A stretch of 33,687 nucleotides of DNA from Sphingomonas palustris (GTDB lineage: Bacteria; Pseudomonadota; Alphaproteobacteria; Sphingomonadales; Sphingomonadaceae). Under the pieces are notes generated by a model. The model was given only the letters and a program-made list of their open reading frames with translations, was not told the origin of the DNA and made no database searches. The stretch spans positions 1 to 33,687 of the forward strand of contig JAMFSI010000071.1 in assembly GCA_026225215.1 (NCBI GenBank), written 5' to 3'. The translations under genes and the position numbers were made by a program. Numbering within the stretch: the stretch's first letter is position 1; each line of letters starts with the position of its first letter. Of this stretch, positions 24,005 through 31,074 are shown piece by piece.

Positions 24005-24927
24005 TTGCCCGCTCCTATCAAGGGGGTGTCATCCTGCTGGGCGTCTTCGACGAAGGCCTTGACCGCCACATCCATGCCCAGAAAGCTACCCGGAAAGCCG
24101 CTCCAGGTGCCCGAGATCGGCACCGCCTGATAAATATCGCGCGCCACCGCGACGCGGATCAGCCCGCGCGTGCCGATGATCGCATTCGTCGGATCGAACT
24201 CGACCCAGCCCGATCCCGGTAGATAGACACGAACCCAGGCATGGGTATTGCCGCCCCCTTCGAGACGCCGGGAGCCGCTGGGCCCCGAATCGCTGGAACT
24301 GTAGAGATATCCCGAGACGAATCGCGCCGCGAGGCCCAGCGCCCGCACCGCTTCGATCATCAGCATGGCATAATCGCGGCAAGTGCCCTTGCCTTTTGCC
24401 AAAGTCTCGATCGGCGTCTGCGTGCCTTTTTGATGGCGCGGCAAATAAGTGAATTCGCTTTTGATGGCATGGGTCATGTCGGTCAACATGCCCAGCGTGT
24501 CGGTTGTGCTGCTGCGATTGACGAAGCGGCGCGCCCAATTGTCGATCTGGCGGTGTGGATCGAGGTGCTGGCGCTCGATCGAGCGCAGCAGATCGGGCAT
24601 TTCTTCCGAAGCATACGTGAAGGGATAGGCGCGCGCATAATCCTCGATATGGAAATCGACGAGGTCGTGAGGTTGATGCACCAGCCGGGCTGAATTTTCG
24701 ATGTGAAGGCGCTTGGCCCGCCGCGCGAAAGTCGCGATCGCTACCGAATTGCCGAAAACATCCTGCAGCCAGCGCAATTCGCTGGGTTCGGGATCGATGG
24801 TCAGGCTGCTTTCGAGCAAGCGCTGGTCATAGCTTTCGCGCGGACGCACCATCAGTCGATGCTCGCCGAAGCTGGCGGGCTGGCTGTAGCGATAAGTCGT
24901 GGTATGCTTCAATTGCAACAATGGCAT
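23998..24927 (-). CDS. Transglutaminase-like protein with BTLCP-type N-terminal domain
   Basis: A 309-residue protein with an N-terminal bacterial transglutaminase-like domain that starts MPLLQLKHTTTYRYSQPASF and carries GEHRLMVRPRESYDQRLL. The C-terminal catalytic core has the complete triad: Cys183 in KGTCRDYAMLM, His229 in THAWVRVYLPGSGWV and Asp245 in FDPTN. In the paralogues nearby the His is lost. ATG 24927 is favoured by homology, although a GGGG site near it is distant; alternatives lie at 24963 and 25059. It is the first gene of a two-gene unit with the next transglutaminase, overlapping its start by seven bases, and it diverges from the amidohydrolase gene at 24973 across 45 bases. 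Confidence 0.9.
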   Translation of the reverse strand: MPLLQLKHTTTYRYSQPASFGEHRLMVRPRESYDQRLLESSLTIDPEPSELRWLQDVFGNSVAIATFARRAKRLHIENSARLVHQPHDLVDFHIEDYARAYPFTYASEEMPDLLRSIERQHLDPHRQIDNWARRFVNRSSTTDTLGMLTDMTHAIKSEFTYLPRHQKGTQTPIETLAKGKGTCRDYAMLMIEAVRALGLAARFVSGYLYSSSDSGPSGSRRLEGGGNTHAWVRVYLPGSGWVEFDPTNAIIGTRGLIRVAVARDIYQAVPISGTWSGFPGSFLGMDVAVKAFVEDAQQDDTPLIGAGKC

Positions 24928-24972
24928 CGGACGATGAACACTCCCCTGAAATGATGAGAGCATGACCAGCAT

Positions 24973-25728
24973 ATGACCTTGCTCGGGCCCGGGGATGTCG
25001 CGCCCTTCCGCGTCACTAACACGGTAGGGCAGTCTTCGTTCCTTTTGATCGGCGATCATGCCGGCCGCGAGGTGCCGGCCAAACTCACGCGGCTAGGGCT
25101 GAACGAGGCGGATTTGTCGCGCCACATCGCGCTCGATATCGGCGTCTCAGCGCTGGGTCAGCGGCTCGCGGAACGGCTCGATGCCTGCTTCATCGAACAG
25201 CGCTATTCACGGCTGGTGGTCGATTGCAACCGCCATACAGATGCCATCGACGCCATGGCGGCGCACAGCGATGGCGCCCTCGTGCCGGCCAATCAGGGGA
25301 TCGCGCCAGCCGAACGCGCTGCCCGGCAGCGGGAAATCTACTCACCCTATCAGGATGCGATTCGGGACGCACGGGCGGCGCGGCAGGCGGCTGGGCAAGC
25401 GACGGTGCTGGTTTCCCTGCACAGCTTCACGCCCCATCTGGCAGGGCAGGCACGACCCTGGGATATCGGCGTGCTCCATGATCGCGGCGATACCAGCTTT
25501 GCGCTGGCGATGCTGGCTGCGTTGCGGGCGCATAGCGAGCTCTGTGTAGGTGACAACGCGCCCTATCGCATGGATCACACCGATTATACCGTGCCTCATC
25601 ACGCTTATGCGGCAGGCCTGCCTTACGTGGAGTTGGAGGTAAACCAGCGATGCTTAGCAGATCGCGCGGGGATCGAGAGTATGGCGGCACTCGTGGCCGA
25701 TGCGCTCGGCGTGGCGCTCGGAGCTTAG
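24973..25728 (+). CDS. N-formylglutamate amidohydrolase family protein
   Basis: A 251-residue protein of the N-formylglutamate amidohydrolase (FGase, PF05013) family, which are zinc amidohydrolases removing formyl groups, as in histidine breakdown. Family features are FLLIGDHAGREVP with Asp28 and His29 near the N terminus, RLVVDCNRH, SLHSFTP and VELEVNQRCLAD near the C terminus. No other histidine-utilisation genes are nearby; the divergent partner is a transglutaminase unit, which suggests a different amide substrate, for example a modified peptide. The ATG at 24973 lies 45 bases from the divergent gene's start, so the two units may share regulation. The role is inferred from context. Confidence 0.85.
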   Translation: MTLLGPGDVAPFRVTNTVGQSSFLLIGDHAGREVPAKLTRLGLNEADLSRHIALDIGVSALGQRLAERLDACFIEQRYSRLVVDCNRHTDAIDAMAAHSDGALVPANQGIAPAERAARQREIYSPYQDAIRDARAARQAAGQATVLVSLHSFTPHLAGQARPWDIGVLHDRGDTSFALAMLAALRAHSELCVGDNAPYRMDHTDYTVPHHAYAAGLPYVELEVNQRCLADRAGIESMAALVADALGVALGA

Positions 25729-25792
25729 CATATTTGCGTGAATGCGCCTGGCAGTGCATGGGCAGCCGCATTGATCGGCACGGGAGACGCAA

Positions 25793-27259
25793 ATGGTGGA
25801 AACGACGGGCCAGCGGTCGGCAAGAGGCATTAAAGACCTCACCACCGGGCCGATCGCCAGCACCCTGCTACTGTTTTCGCTGCCGGTGCTGGGATCGAAC
25901 ATTCTGCAATCGATCAACGGCTCGATCAACGCGATCTGGGTCGGCCAGTTTCTCGGCGAAAAGGGGCTGGCTGCGACCGCCAATGCCAATCTGATCATGT
26001 TCATGATGTTCGCGCTGGTATTCGGCTTCGGCATGGCCTCGACGATCGTGATCGGCCAATGCATGGGCCGCCACGATGTCACCGGGATGCGGCGGGCGGT
26101 CGGCACCGGCATGTCGCTGTTCATCCTGCTGGGCGTGCTGGCGGCGGTGGTCGGCTGGCTGGCAGCGCCCCGCCTGCTGCACTTGCTAGGCACGCCAGCA
26201 GACGTATTTCCCCTGGCGCTGATCTATATAAGGGTGATGTTTCTGGGGCTGCCATCGGGACTGGTGACGGTGTTCCTGACGATGTCGATGCGCGGCATCG
26301 GCGATTCGCTGACCCCGCTGATGCTGATGGTGCCGGGCATGCTCGTCGATATCGGTCTCAACCCGGTGCTCATCCTCGGTCTGGGGCCGGCGCCTCGCCT
26401 CGGGATCATGGGGGCCGGCATGGCGACGCTGACCGCCAATCTGGTGTCCTGCATTCTTACCCTGACGGTCATCTATGGGCGAGACTTGCCGATACGATTG
26501 CGCGGGCATGAGTTTCGCTATCTGATCCCGACCCGCGAATATCTCGGGACCATCCTGCGCAAGGGCATTCCCATGGGGCTGCAGATGATCGTCATGTCGG
26601 GCTCGGCGCTAGTGATGCTGAGGCTGGTCAATCGCGAGGGGACCGACACGGTCGCCGCTTATGGCGCGACGAACCAATTGTGGACCTATATCCAGATGCC
26701 GGCGATCGCGATCGGCATGGCCGCGAGTGCCATGGCGGCGCAAAATATCGGCGCGGGCCGCTGGGACCGCGTCAACCGGATCGCTAACGCCGGGGTCGTC
26801 ACCAATCTCGGGCTGACCGGAGCGCTGGTGCTGCTCACCGCGCTGCTCGACAATTATATCCTGCGCTTGTTCCTGCCCCACGCCGACGCCACGATCAGAA
26901 TTGCCCACCACATCATGCTGCTCTCCAGCTGGAGCTTTATCCTGATGGGGCTGACGCTGGTCTATTCCTCGATCACCCGCGCCAATGGCGTGACCATGAT
27001 CCCGCTCGCGATCATGGTGATCGCCTACATACCGGGGCGATTGGGTGCGGTATTCCTGCTTCAGCCGTTGATCGGCGCCGACGCGATATGGTGGAGCTTC
27101 CCGATCGGCGGCGGCCTGTCCCTCGCGATGACCGTGGCCTATTATTTCCAGGGCAGCTGGCGCAACGCCGCGTTGATGGCGCCGGTAGCGCTCGAAGAGG
27201 CCGAGGAATTCGTCCAATCCGAGGCTGATCCTGCAGGTCGCATGTTGCCGAACGGATAG
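25793..27259 (+). CDS. MATE-family multidrug efflux transporter
   Basis: A secondary transporter of the MATE superfamily (NorM/DinF-type), 488 residues, exporting drugs or metabolites by Na+ or H+ antiport. About twelve hydrophobic segments in two six-helix halves are visible. Typical features are SLPVLGSNILQSINGSINAIWVGQFLG near the start, a MRGIGDSLTPLMLMVPGMLVDIGLNPVL loop that matches the family's conserved region, and the second half beginning with YLGTILRKGIPMGLQMIVMSG. A GGGAGACGCAA site precedes the ATG. It lies after the amidohydrolase on the same strand with a 64-base gap and before a convergent ROK regulator; it may be cotranscribed with the amidohydrolase, but the gap leaves that open. 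The substrate is unknown. Confidence 0.93.
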   Translation: MVETTGQRSARGIKDLTTGPIASTLLLFSLPVLGSNILQSINGSINAIWVGQFLGEKGLAATANANLIMFMMFALVFGFGMASTIVIGQCMGRHDVTGMRRAVGTGMSLFILLGVLAAVVGWLAAPRLLHLLGTPADVFPLALIYIRVMFLGLPSGLVTVFLTMSMRGIGDSLTPLMLMVPGMLVDIGLNPVLILGLGPAPRLGIMGAGMATLTANLVSCILTLTVIYGRDLPIRLRGHEFRYLIPTREYLGTILRKGIPMGLQMIVMSGSALVMLRLVNREGTDTVAAYGATNQLWTYIQMPAIAIGMAASAMAAQNIGAGRWDRVNRIANAGVVTNLGLTGALVLLTALLDNYILRLFLPHADATIRIAHHIMLLSSWSFILMGLTLVYSSITRANGVTMIPLAIMVIAYIPGRLGAVFLLQPLIGADAIWWSFPIGGGLSLAMTVAYYFQGSWRNAALMAPVALEEAEEFVQSEADPAGRMLPNG

Positions 27260-27282
27260 GTTGTGTTTCTCGTAAATGCCTA

Positions 27283-28461
27283 TCAAGCGCGCGACAGATA
27301 GGTTCGCTCCAGCGCCAGAGCCGCGATGCCTTGCCATTTCCACTCGTCATTGGTGACATCGACGATGACATTGGTCCTGGGCAGAACCCCTGGGAAACAA
27401 TGCTCGCGAATGGCGGCGTGCATCGGATCGAGCGCATATTCCATCAGTCCGCCATGGGCGAAAAGCACCAGGACATTACCGGGATCGGTGCTGGTGATAT
27501 GATTGGCAATCATCGCACCCAGGTGCGAGCCGGCCTCGGTCAATAGGCGCTGTGCAGGCACGTTTCCGGCCTGGGCGCGGTCGAGCACGGTTTCGAATTG
27601 CGCATCGATATCGCCAACGGCCATCAAATCGCTACGTTTCAAGGGGGGGCTGTGTTGCAATATCCCGAAAAGCGCCCCGTATGCCGATACGCATCCTCGG
27701 CCACCGCAAAAACACGGGCGCGCATCGAGCCCATAAGCGGTCTTGATATGCCCCAATTCGCTGTTGAACCCGTTGGTGCCTGCGACCGGCAGCCCATCAG
27801 CATAGCGTGCGCCGCCGATGGCATGCCCGACGTAGATCATCGTGAAGGAGGCCAGATCCTTGGCACGACCGAACCAGTGCTCCCCGCGGGCCATGCGCAG
27901 CATGTCGTTCTCGATGATCACCGCGATCCCCAGCCGGTCGGCGATGATGTGCGCGAAAGGCGTCGGTCCGGCGGCAAAGGTCGCCATGAAATGAACCTCG
28001 CCCTTCACGCTATCGACCAGCGCGGGCAAGGCCACGACGATCTGACTGATATCGTCCCGCGCAAACGGGCTGGCCGCAATAGCTTCCGCGAGATTGTCCG
28101 CCATACGGTCTGCCATCTCGGTCAGACTTTCGGGCGATAACCACGGCAGATCGCGGGCGAACAAATGATTGCCCATCAAATCCACAAAGCCGACGCTCAT
28201 CGTATCGTCGGCGATGCTTACGCCGATGACGATGGCGGTGTCGGCGTTGACACTCAGGTCGATACGCGGCCGGCCCGGGCGAGTGCTGGCCTGGCGCTGT
28301 TCGAGGATCAGGTCGCGTTCGAGCAGATCCGCGGTCAGTTGCGTGATGGTTGCCCCTGACAGCCCGGTGATCGCGGGCAACTCGCTCCGCGAAATCGGCC
28401 CCTGGCGGCGGATAGCCTTGAGCACGGCGAGGCTGCTGGGGGTAAGATCGGAAGGGCGCAT
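27283..28461 (-). CDS. ROK-family transcriptional regulator
   Basis: A 392-residue repressor of the ROK (repressor, ORF, kinase) family. Residues 1-65 form a winged helix-turn-helix (MRPSDLTPSSLAVLKAIRRQ, GPISRSELPAITGLSGATIT), followed by a sugar-kinase-like domain with the NTP-binding pattern VIGVSIADD. The zinc site appears as His238 in GHIK and C250, C252 and C257 in CFCGGRGC, but the residue after the last Cys pair (C-V-S) differs from the usual C-x-E, and kinase activity is unlikely. The ATG at 28461 is preferred since GAGG precedes it; one at 28473 is possible. It diverges from the sugar-isomerase-like gene across 72 bases, so it probably represses that locus in response to a sugar-type ligand. 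Confidence 0.93.
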   Translation of the reverse strand: MRPSDLTPSSLAVLKAIRRQGPISRSELPAITGLSGATITQLTADLLERDLILEQRQASTRPGRPRIDLSVNADTAIVIGVSIADDTMSVGFVDLMGNHLFARDLPWLSPESLTEMADRMADNLAEAIAASPFARDDISQIVVALPALVDSVKGEVHFMATFAAGPTPFAHIIADRLGIAVIIENDMLRMARGEHWFGRAKDLASFTMIYVGHAIGGARYADGLPVAGTNGFNSELGHIKTAYGLDARPCFCGGRGCVSAYGALFGILQHSPPLKRSDLMAVGDIDAQFETVLDRAQAGNVPAQRLLTEAGSHLGAMIANHITSTDPGNVLVLFAHGGLMEYALDPMHAAIREHCFPGVLPRTNVIVDVTNDEWKWQGIAALALERTYLSRA

Positions 28462-28533
28462 GGAACGCCTCATTCCAGATCAGCGGATAAGGCGCAAGGC
28501 GATCGGCGATAGTAAAAGTGTGAGACCGGTACC
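28462..28533. promoter_or_regulatory. Divergent promoter/operator interval of the ROK locus
   Basis: A 72-base gap between the ROK gene start and the isomerase-like start. This position is typical for an operator bound by the divergent regulator. I see no clear palindrome or consensus promoter, so the site is inferred from gene layout only. Confidence 0.4.
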
Positions 28534-29394
28534 ATGATGGGGCCGATGGCGATCGATCAATCAGTCAAGTTTGCAGGCGCGCATCAATTGGGCATCGAGC
28601 GTTTATGTGTTTTTGGCATGCCGCCGGTCGAGTTCGTAACCCTCGCTGCGGATCTTGACTGCCGCTGGGTGGGCATGGGCCTTACCGCCATGCGCTATTA
28701 CAATCCGCATGGCTATCGCGACTGGTCGCTGCGCGACGATCCGGCGCTGCGCCGGGAAACGGTCAGTGCTATGCGCGATTCCGGAGTTGGCCTTTCCTTG
28801 ATGGAAGGTTTCGGTATCCAGGCCGGAACCGACCCTCGCGATATGGCGGGCGATCTCGATATCGTCTGCGAGTTGGGCGGAACCCGGATCAATGCCGCGA
28901 GCATGGATCGCGATGCGCAGCGGACTTTCGATGGCTTCGCGGTGCTGGCCGAGATGGCCGATACACGCGGCATCGAGGTCTCGATCGAAATCGGGCCGGG
29001 CCCGGTGGGCAATATGGCGGCGGCGTTGAACGCAGTACGTCACGTCAACCGAAAGAACTTTCGCCTGCTCATCGATACGATGCATTATTTTCGGCGCGGC
29101 GGCAGCATGGCTGAATTCACCGCAGTCGATCCCGCTCTGATCGGCTATGTCCAGCTCTGCGACGCGCCGCTGGTTTCATCCTTCGCCTCCTATATGGAAG
29201 AGGCGCTCTACGAGCGCATGGTGCCTGGGACAGGAGACCTGCCCTTGCGGGATTTTTTGGCGGCGGTCCCGCCGGAGGTGATCGTCAGCATGGAAATTCC
29301 GCAACGCTCGCTTGCAGCGGCAGGCGTCGGCCCACACGATCGAGTCGGCGCTTGCCTCGATGCCGCACGGGCTTTGACGCGCGATAAGATGTGA
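28534..29394 (+). CDS. Sugar phosphate isomerase/epimerase-like TIM-barrel protein
   Basis: A 286-residue protein of the xylose-isomerase-like TIM-barrel family (AP endonuclease 2 fold), whose members isomerise or epimerise sugars, inositols and related polyols, often with a metal ion. Fitting features are alternating strand-helix repeats, an acidic strand end in GIEVSIEIGPGPVGN, LLIDTMHYFRRGG (metal-ligand region with Asp and His), VQLCDAPLV and VPGTGDLPLRDFL near the C terminus. The start is ambiguous between ATG 28534, 28537 and 28546. It diverges from the ROK regulator and is followed, with 38 bases between, by a carboxymuconolactone-decarboxylase-like gene, forming the first gene of a likely operon. 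The substrate is unknown. Confidence 0.84.
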   Translation: MMGPMAIDQSVKFAGAHQLGIERLCVFGMPPVEFVTLAADLDCRWVGMGLTAMRYYNPHGYRDWSLRDDPALRRETVSAMRDSGVGLSLMEGFGIQAGTDPRDMAGDLDIVCELGGTRINAASMDRDAQRTFDGFAVLAEMADTRGIEVSIEIGPGPVGNMAAALNAVRHVNRKNFRLLIDTMHYFRRGGSMAEFTAVDPALIGYVQLCDAPLVSSFASYMEEALYERMVPGTGDLPLRDFLAAVPPEVIVSMEIPQRSLAAAGVGPHDRVGACLDAARALTRDKM

Positions 29395-29432
29395 CACACT
29401 ATGCGCCTGATAACCCGGAAGGAGAGCCGAGG

Positions 29433-30089
29433 ATGGCCGAGCTGGAAGCGACTATTCCCGAATCCGTAATGGCTCAGATTCGGGCGCGTGAAGCAGAAGT
29501 GATCGGCAAGCCACCGCGCGTCGCCCCGCTTGACCGCCAATCGGTCGCCGCAGAAGTCCAGACGACGACTACAATGCTGCGTGGCGGCGTGGTCGGGGCC
29601 ATGGCGCCATTGCCGCTTGAGGCGATCCCGGAAATCATGTTCGTCATGCAGCGCTATCCTGCGCTGTGGCAGCAATTGATCAACCTGACCCTGCAAATCC
29701 AGGGGCCCGACGCCGTGCTGCCGGTGCGAGATCGCAAGCTGACGATTCTGCGCACGGGGTGGCTGTGCCAGGCTCCCTATGAGTTCGGCGAGCACGTCAA
29801 CCAGGCCAAGCGCGCCGGTTTCACCAGCGACGAAATCGAGCGTATCACCGTCGGCTCGCAAGCGCCCGGCTGGACCGACCACGAACGCGCCCTGCTCCGC
29901 GCCGCCGAGGAATGTGTGGCCACAGCGATGGTGAGCGACGAGACCTGGGCTACGCTGGCGCAGATGCTGAGTGACCACCAGCTCGTCGAATTGCTGGTGG
30001 TGATCGGCCAATTCGTCGCCACGTCCTATTTTCAGAATTCGCTGCGTCTGCGTTTGGAGCCGGCCAATCGCGGGCTATCCGCGCGTTGA
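29433..30089 (+). CDS. Carboxymuconolactone decarboxylase-like protein
   Basis: A 218-residue, mainly helical protein of the CMD/AhpD-like family. The conserved stretch RKLTILRTGWLCQAPYEFGEHVNQAKRAGFTSDEIERI (residues 101-138) carries Tyr116, Glu117, Glu120 and His121, typical of the decarboxylase branch, but it has only one Cys (Cys112) and so lacks the AhpD CxxC, making peroxidase activity unlikely. The ATG at 29433 follows GGAGAGCCGAGG; the frame can be extended to a GTG at 29391, but that would overlap the upstream gene. It lies between the isomerase-like gene and the SDR gene. It is probably part of the same catabolic pathway, with the reaction unknown. Confidence 0.88.
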   Translation: MAELEATIPESVMAQIRAREAEVIGKPPRVAPLDRQSVAAEVQTTTTMLRGGVVGAMAPLPLEAIPEIMFVMQRYPALWQQLINLTLQIQGPDAVLPVRDRKLTILRTGWLCQAPYEFGEHVNQAKRAGFTSDEIERITVGSQAPGWTDHERALLRAAEECVATAMVSDETWATLAQMLSDHQLVELLVVIGQFVATSYFQNSLRLRLEPANRGLSAR

Positions 30090-30217
30090 AACCCCTTATG
30101 GCGGTGGTATCGGCCATTTGACTTCCGCCTTGGCGGCTCATCGGTCCATGCTAGGATACACCGGAAAATCACGGAGGGCCGATGAAATCGCGCCGCCGGA
30201 TCGGGAAGGGAACGACG

Positions 30218-31069
30218 ATGACCGCCAGAGTACTCGATGGCAAAACCGCACTTATTACCGGCGGCAGCAGCGGCATGGGCAAAGCCAGCGCCGGGTTGAT
30301 GGCGGGGGACGGTGCAAGCGTCGTCATCGTGGGTCGCCGCGAAGATGTGTTGATCGCCGCCCGCGATGAATTGCGCGGCCAAATCCCCGGCGCCACCATC
30401 GAAGCCTTTGTCGGCGATGCCGCGGACGGCGCCTCCGTCCGGGCGATGCTGGCTTTCGCGCATGGCCTCGCTGGCCGCCTCGACATCATCGTCAATTCGG
30501 TCGGCGGCGGTGCTTACAAGCCGCTGCTGATGTTCGAGGAAGACGAGGTGATGGCCGAATATCGCATCACCGCGCTCAGCGCCTTCCTGCTCGCGCGCCA
30601 TGGCGTGCCGCTGATGACGCCCGGTGGTTCGATCGTCTGCGTATCGTCTACTGCCGGCGCCCGTCCCTGCATGGGCCTCGGGCCCTACAATATGGCCAAG
30701 GCCGCGCTGGACATGTTCGTCGAGGTCGCGGCGCTGGAATTCGGCAGCGCCGGCATCCGAGTCAACGCGGCGCGACCCGGCATGACGCGGAGCGAGGGCA
30801 CCGCATCGATGTTCGCCGACGATGCGCTGGTCAAGACCTTCACCGATATCACCCCGCTGGGCCGTGTCGGTGAATCGGATGATCTGGCGCGGGTGATCCG
30901 CTTCCTCGCCGGGCCCGAATCGGGCTGGGTGACGGGGCAAGTGCTCGCCGCCGATGGCGGACAGATCCTCAAGGGCTTCCCCGAGCCCGGTGCGATGCTC
31001 GACCTGATCTATGGAAACGAGGTGATGGCGCAAGTCCGCGCCGGCAAGGCCCCAGGCGACGCGGGCTAA
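30218..31069 (+). CDS. Short-chain dehydrogenase/reductase (SDR)
   Basis: A classical SDR oxidoreductase of 283 residues, 30-40 longer than the core family because of a C-terminal tail. The cofactor-binding motif is TGGSSGMG (14-21), the active-site residues are Ser143/144 in VSSTAG and Tyr157/Lys161 in YNMAK, and the sequence RVNAARPGMTRSEG is typical. RR after VIVGR at residues 40-41 suggests NADP preference. The ATG at 30218 is preceded by GGGAAGGGAA; the frame may start at 30182. A 128-base gap separates it from the CMD-like gene. It ends five bases from the convergent TonB-dependent receptor stop. It is likely a step in the same pathway; substrate unknown. Confidence 0.92.
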   Translation: MTARVLDGKTALITGGSSGMGKASAGLMAGDGASVVIVGRREDVLIAARDELRGQIPGATIEAFVGDAADGASVRAMLAFAHGLAGRLDIIVNSVGGGAYKPLLMFEEDEVMAEYRITALSAFLLARHGVPLMTPGGSIVCVSSTAGARPCMGLGPYNMAKAALDMFVEVAALEFGSAGIRVNAARPGMTRSEGTASMFADDALVKTFTDITPLGRVGESDDLARVIRFLAGPESGWVTGQVLAADGGQILKGFPEPGAMLDLIYGNEVMAQVRAGKAPGDAG

Positions 31070-31074
31070 TTTTC

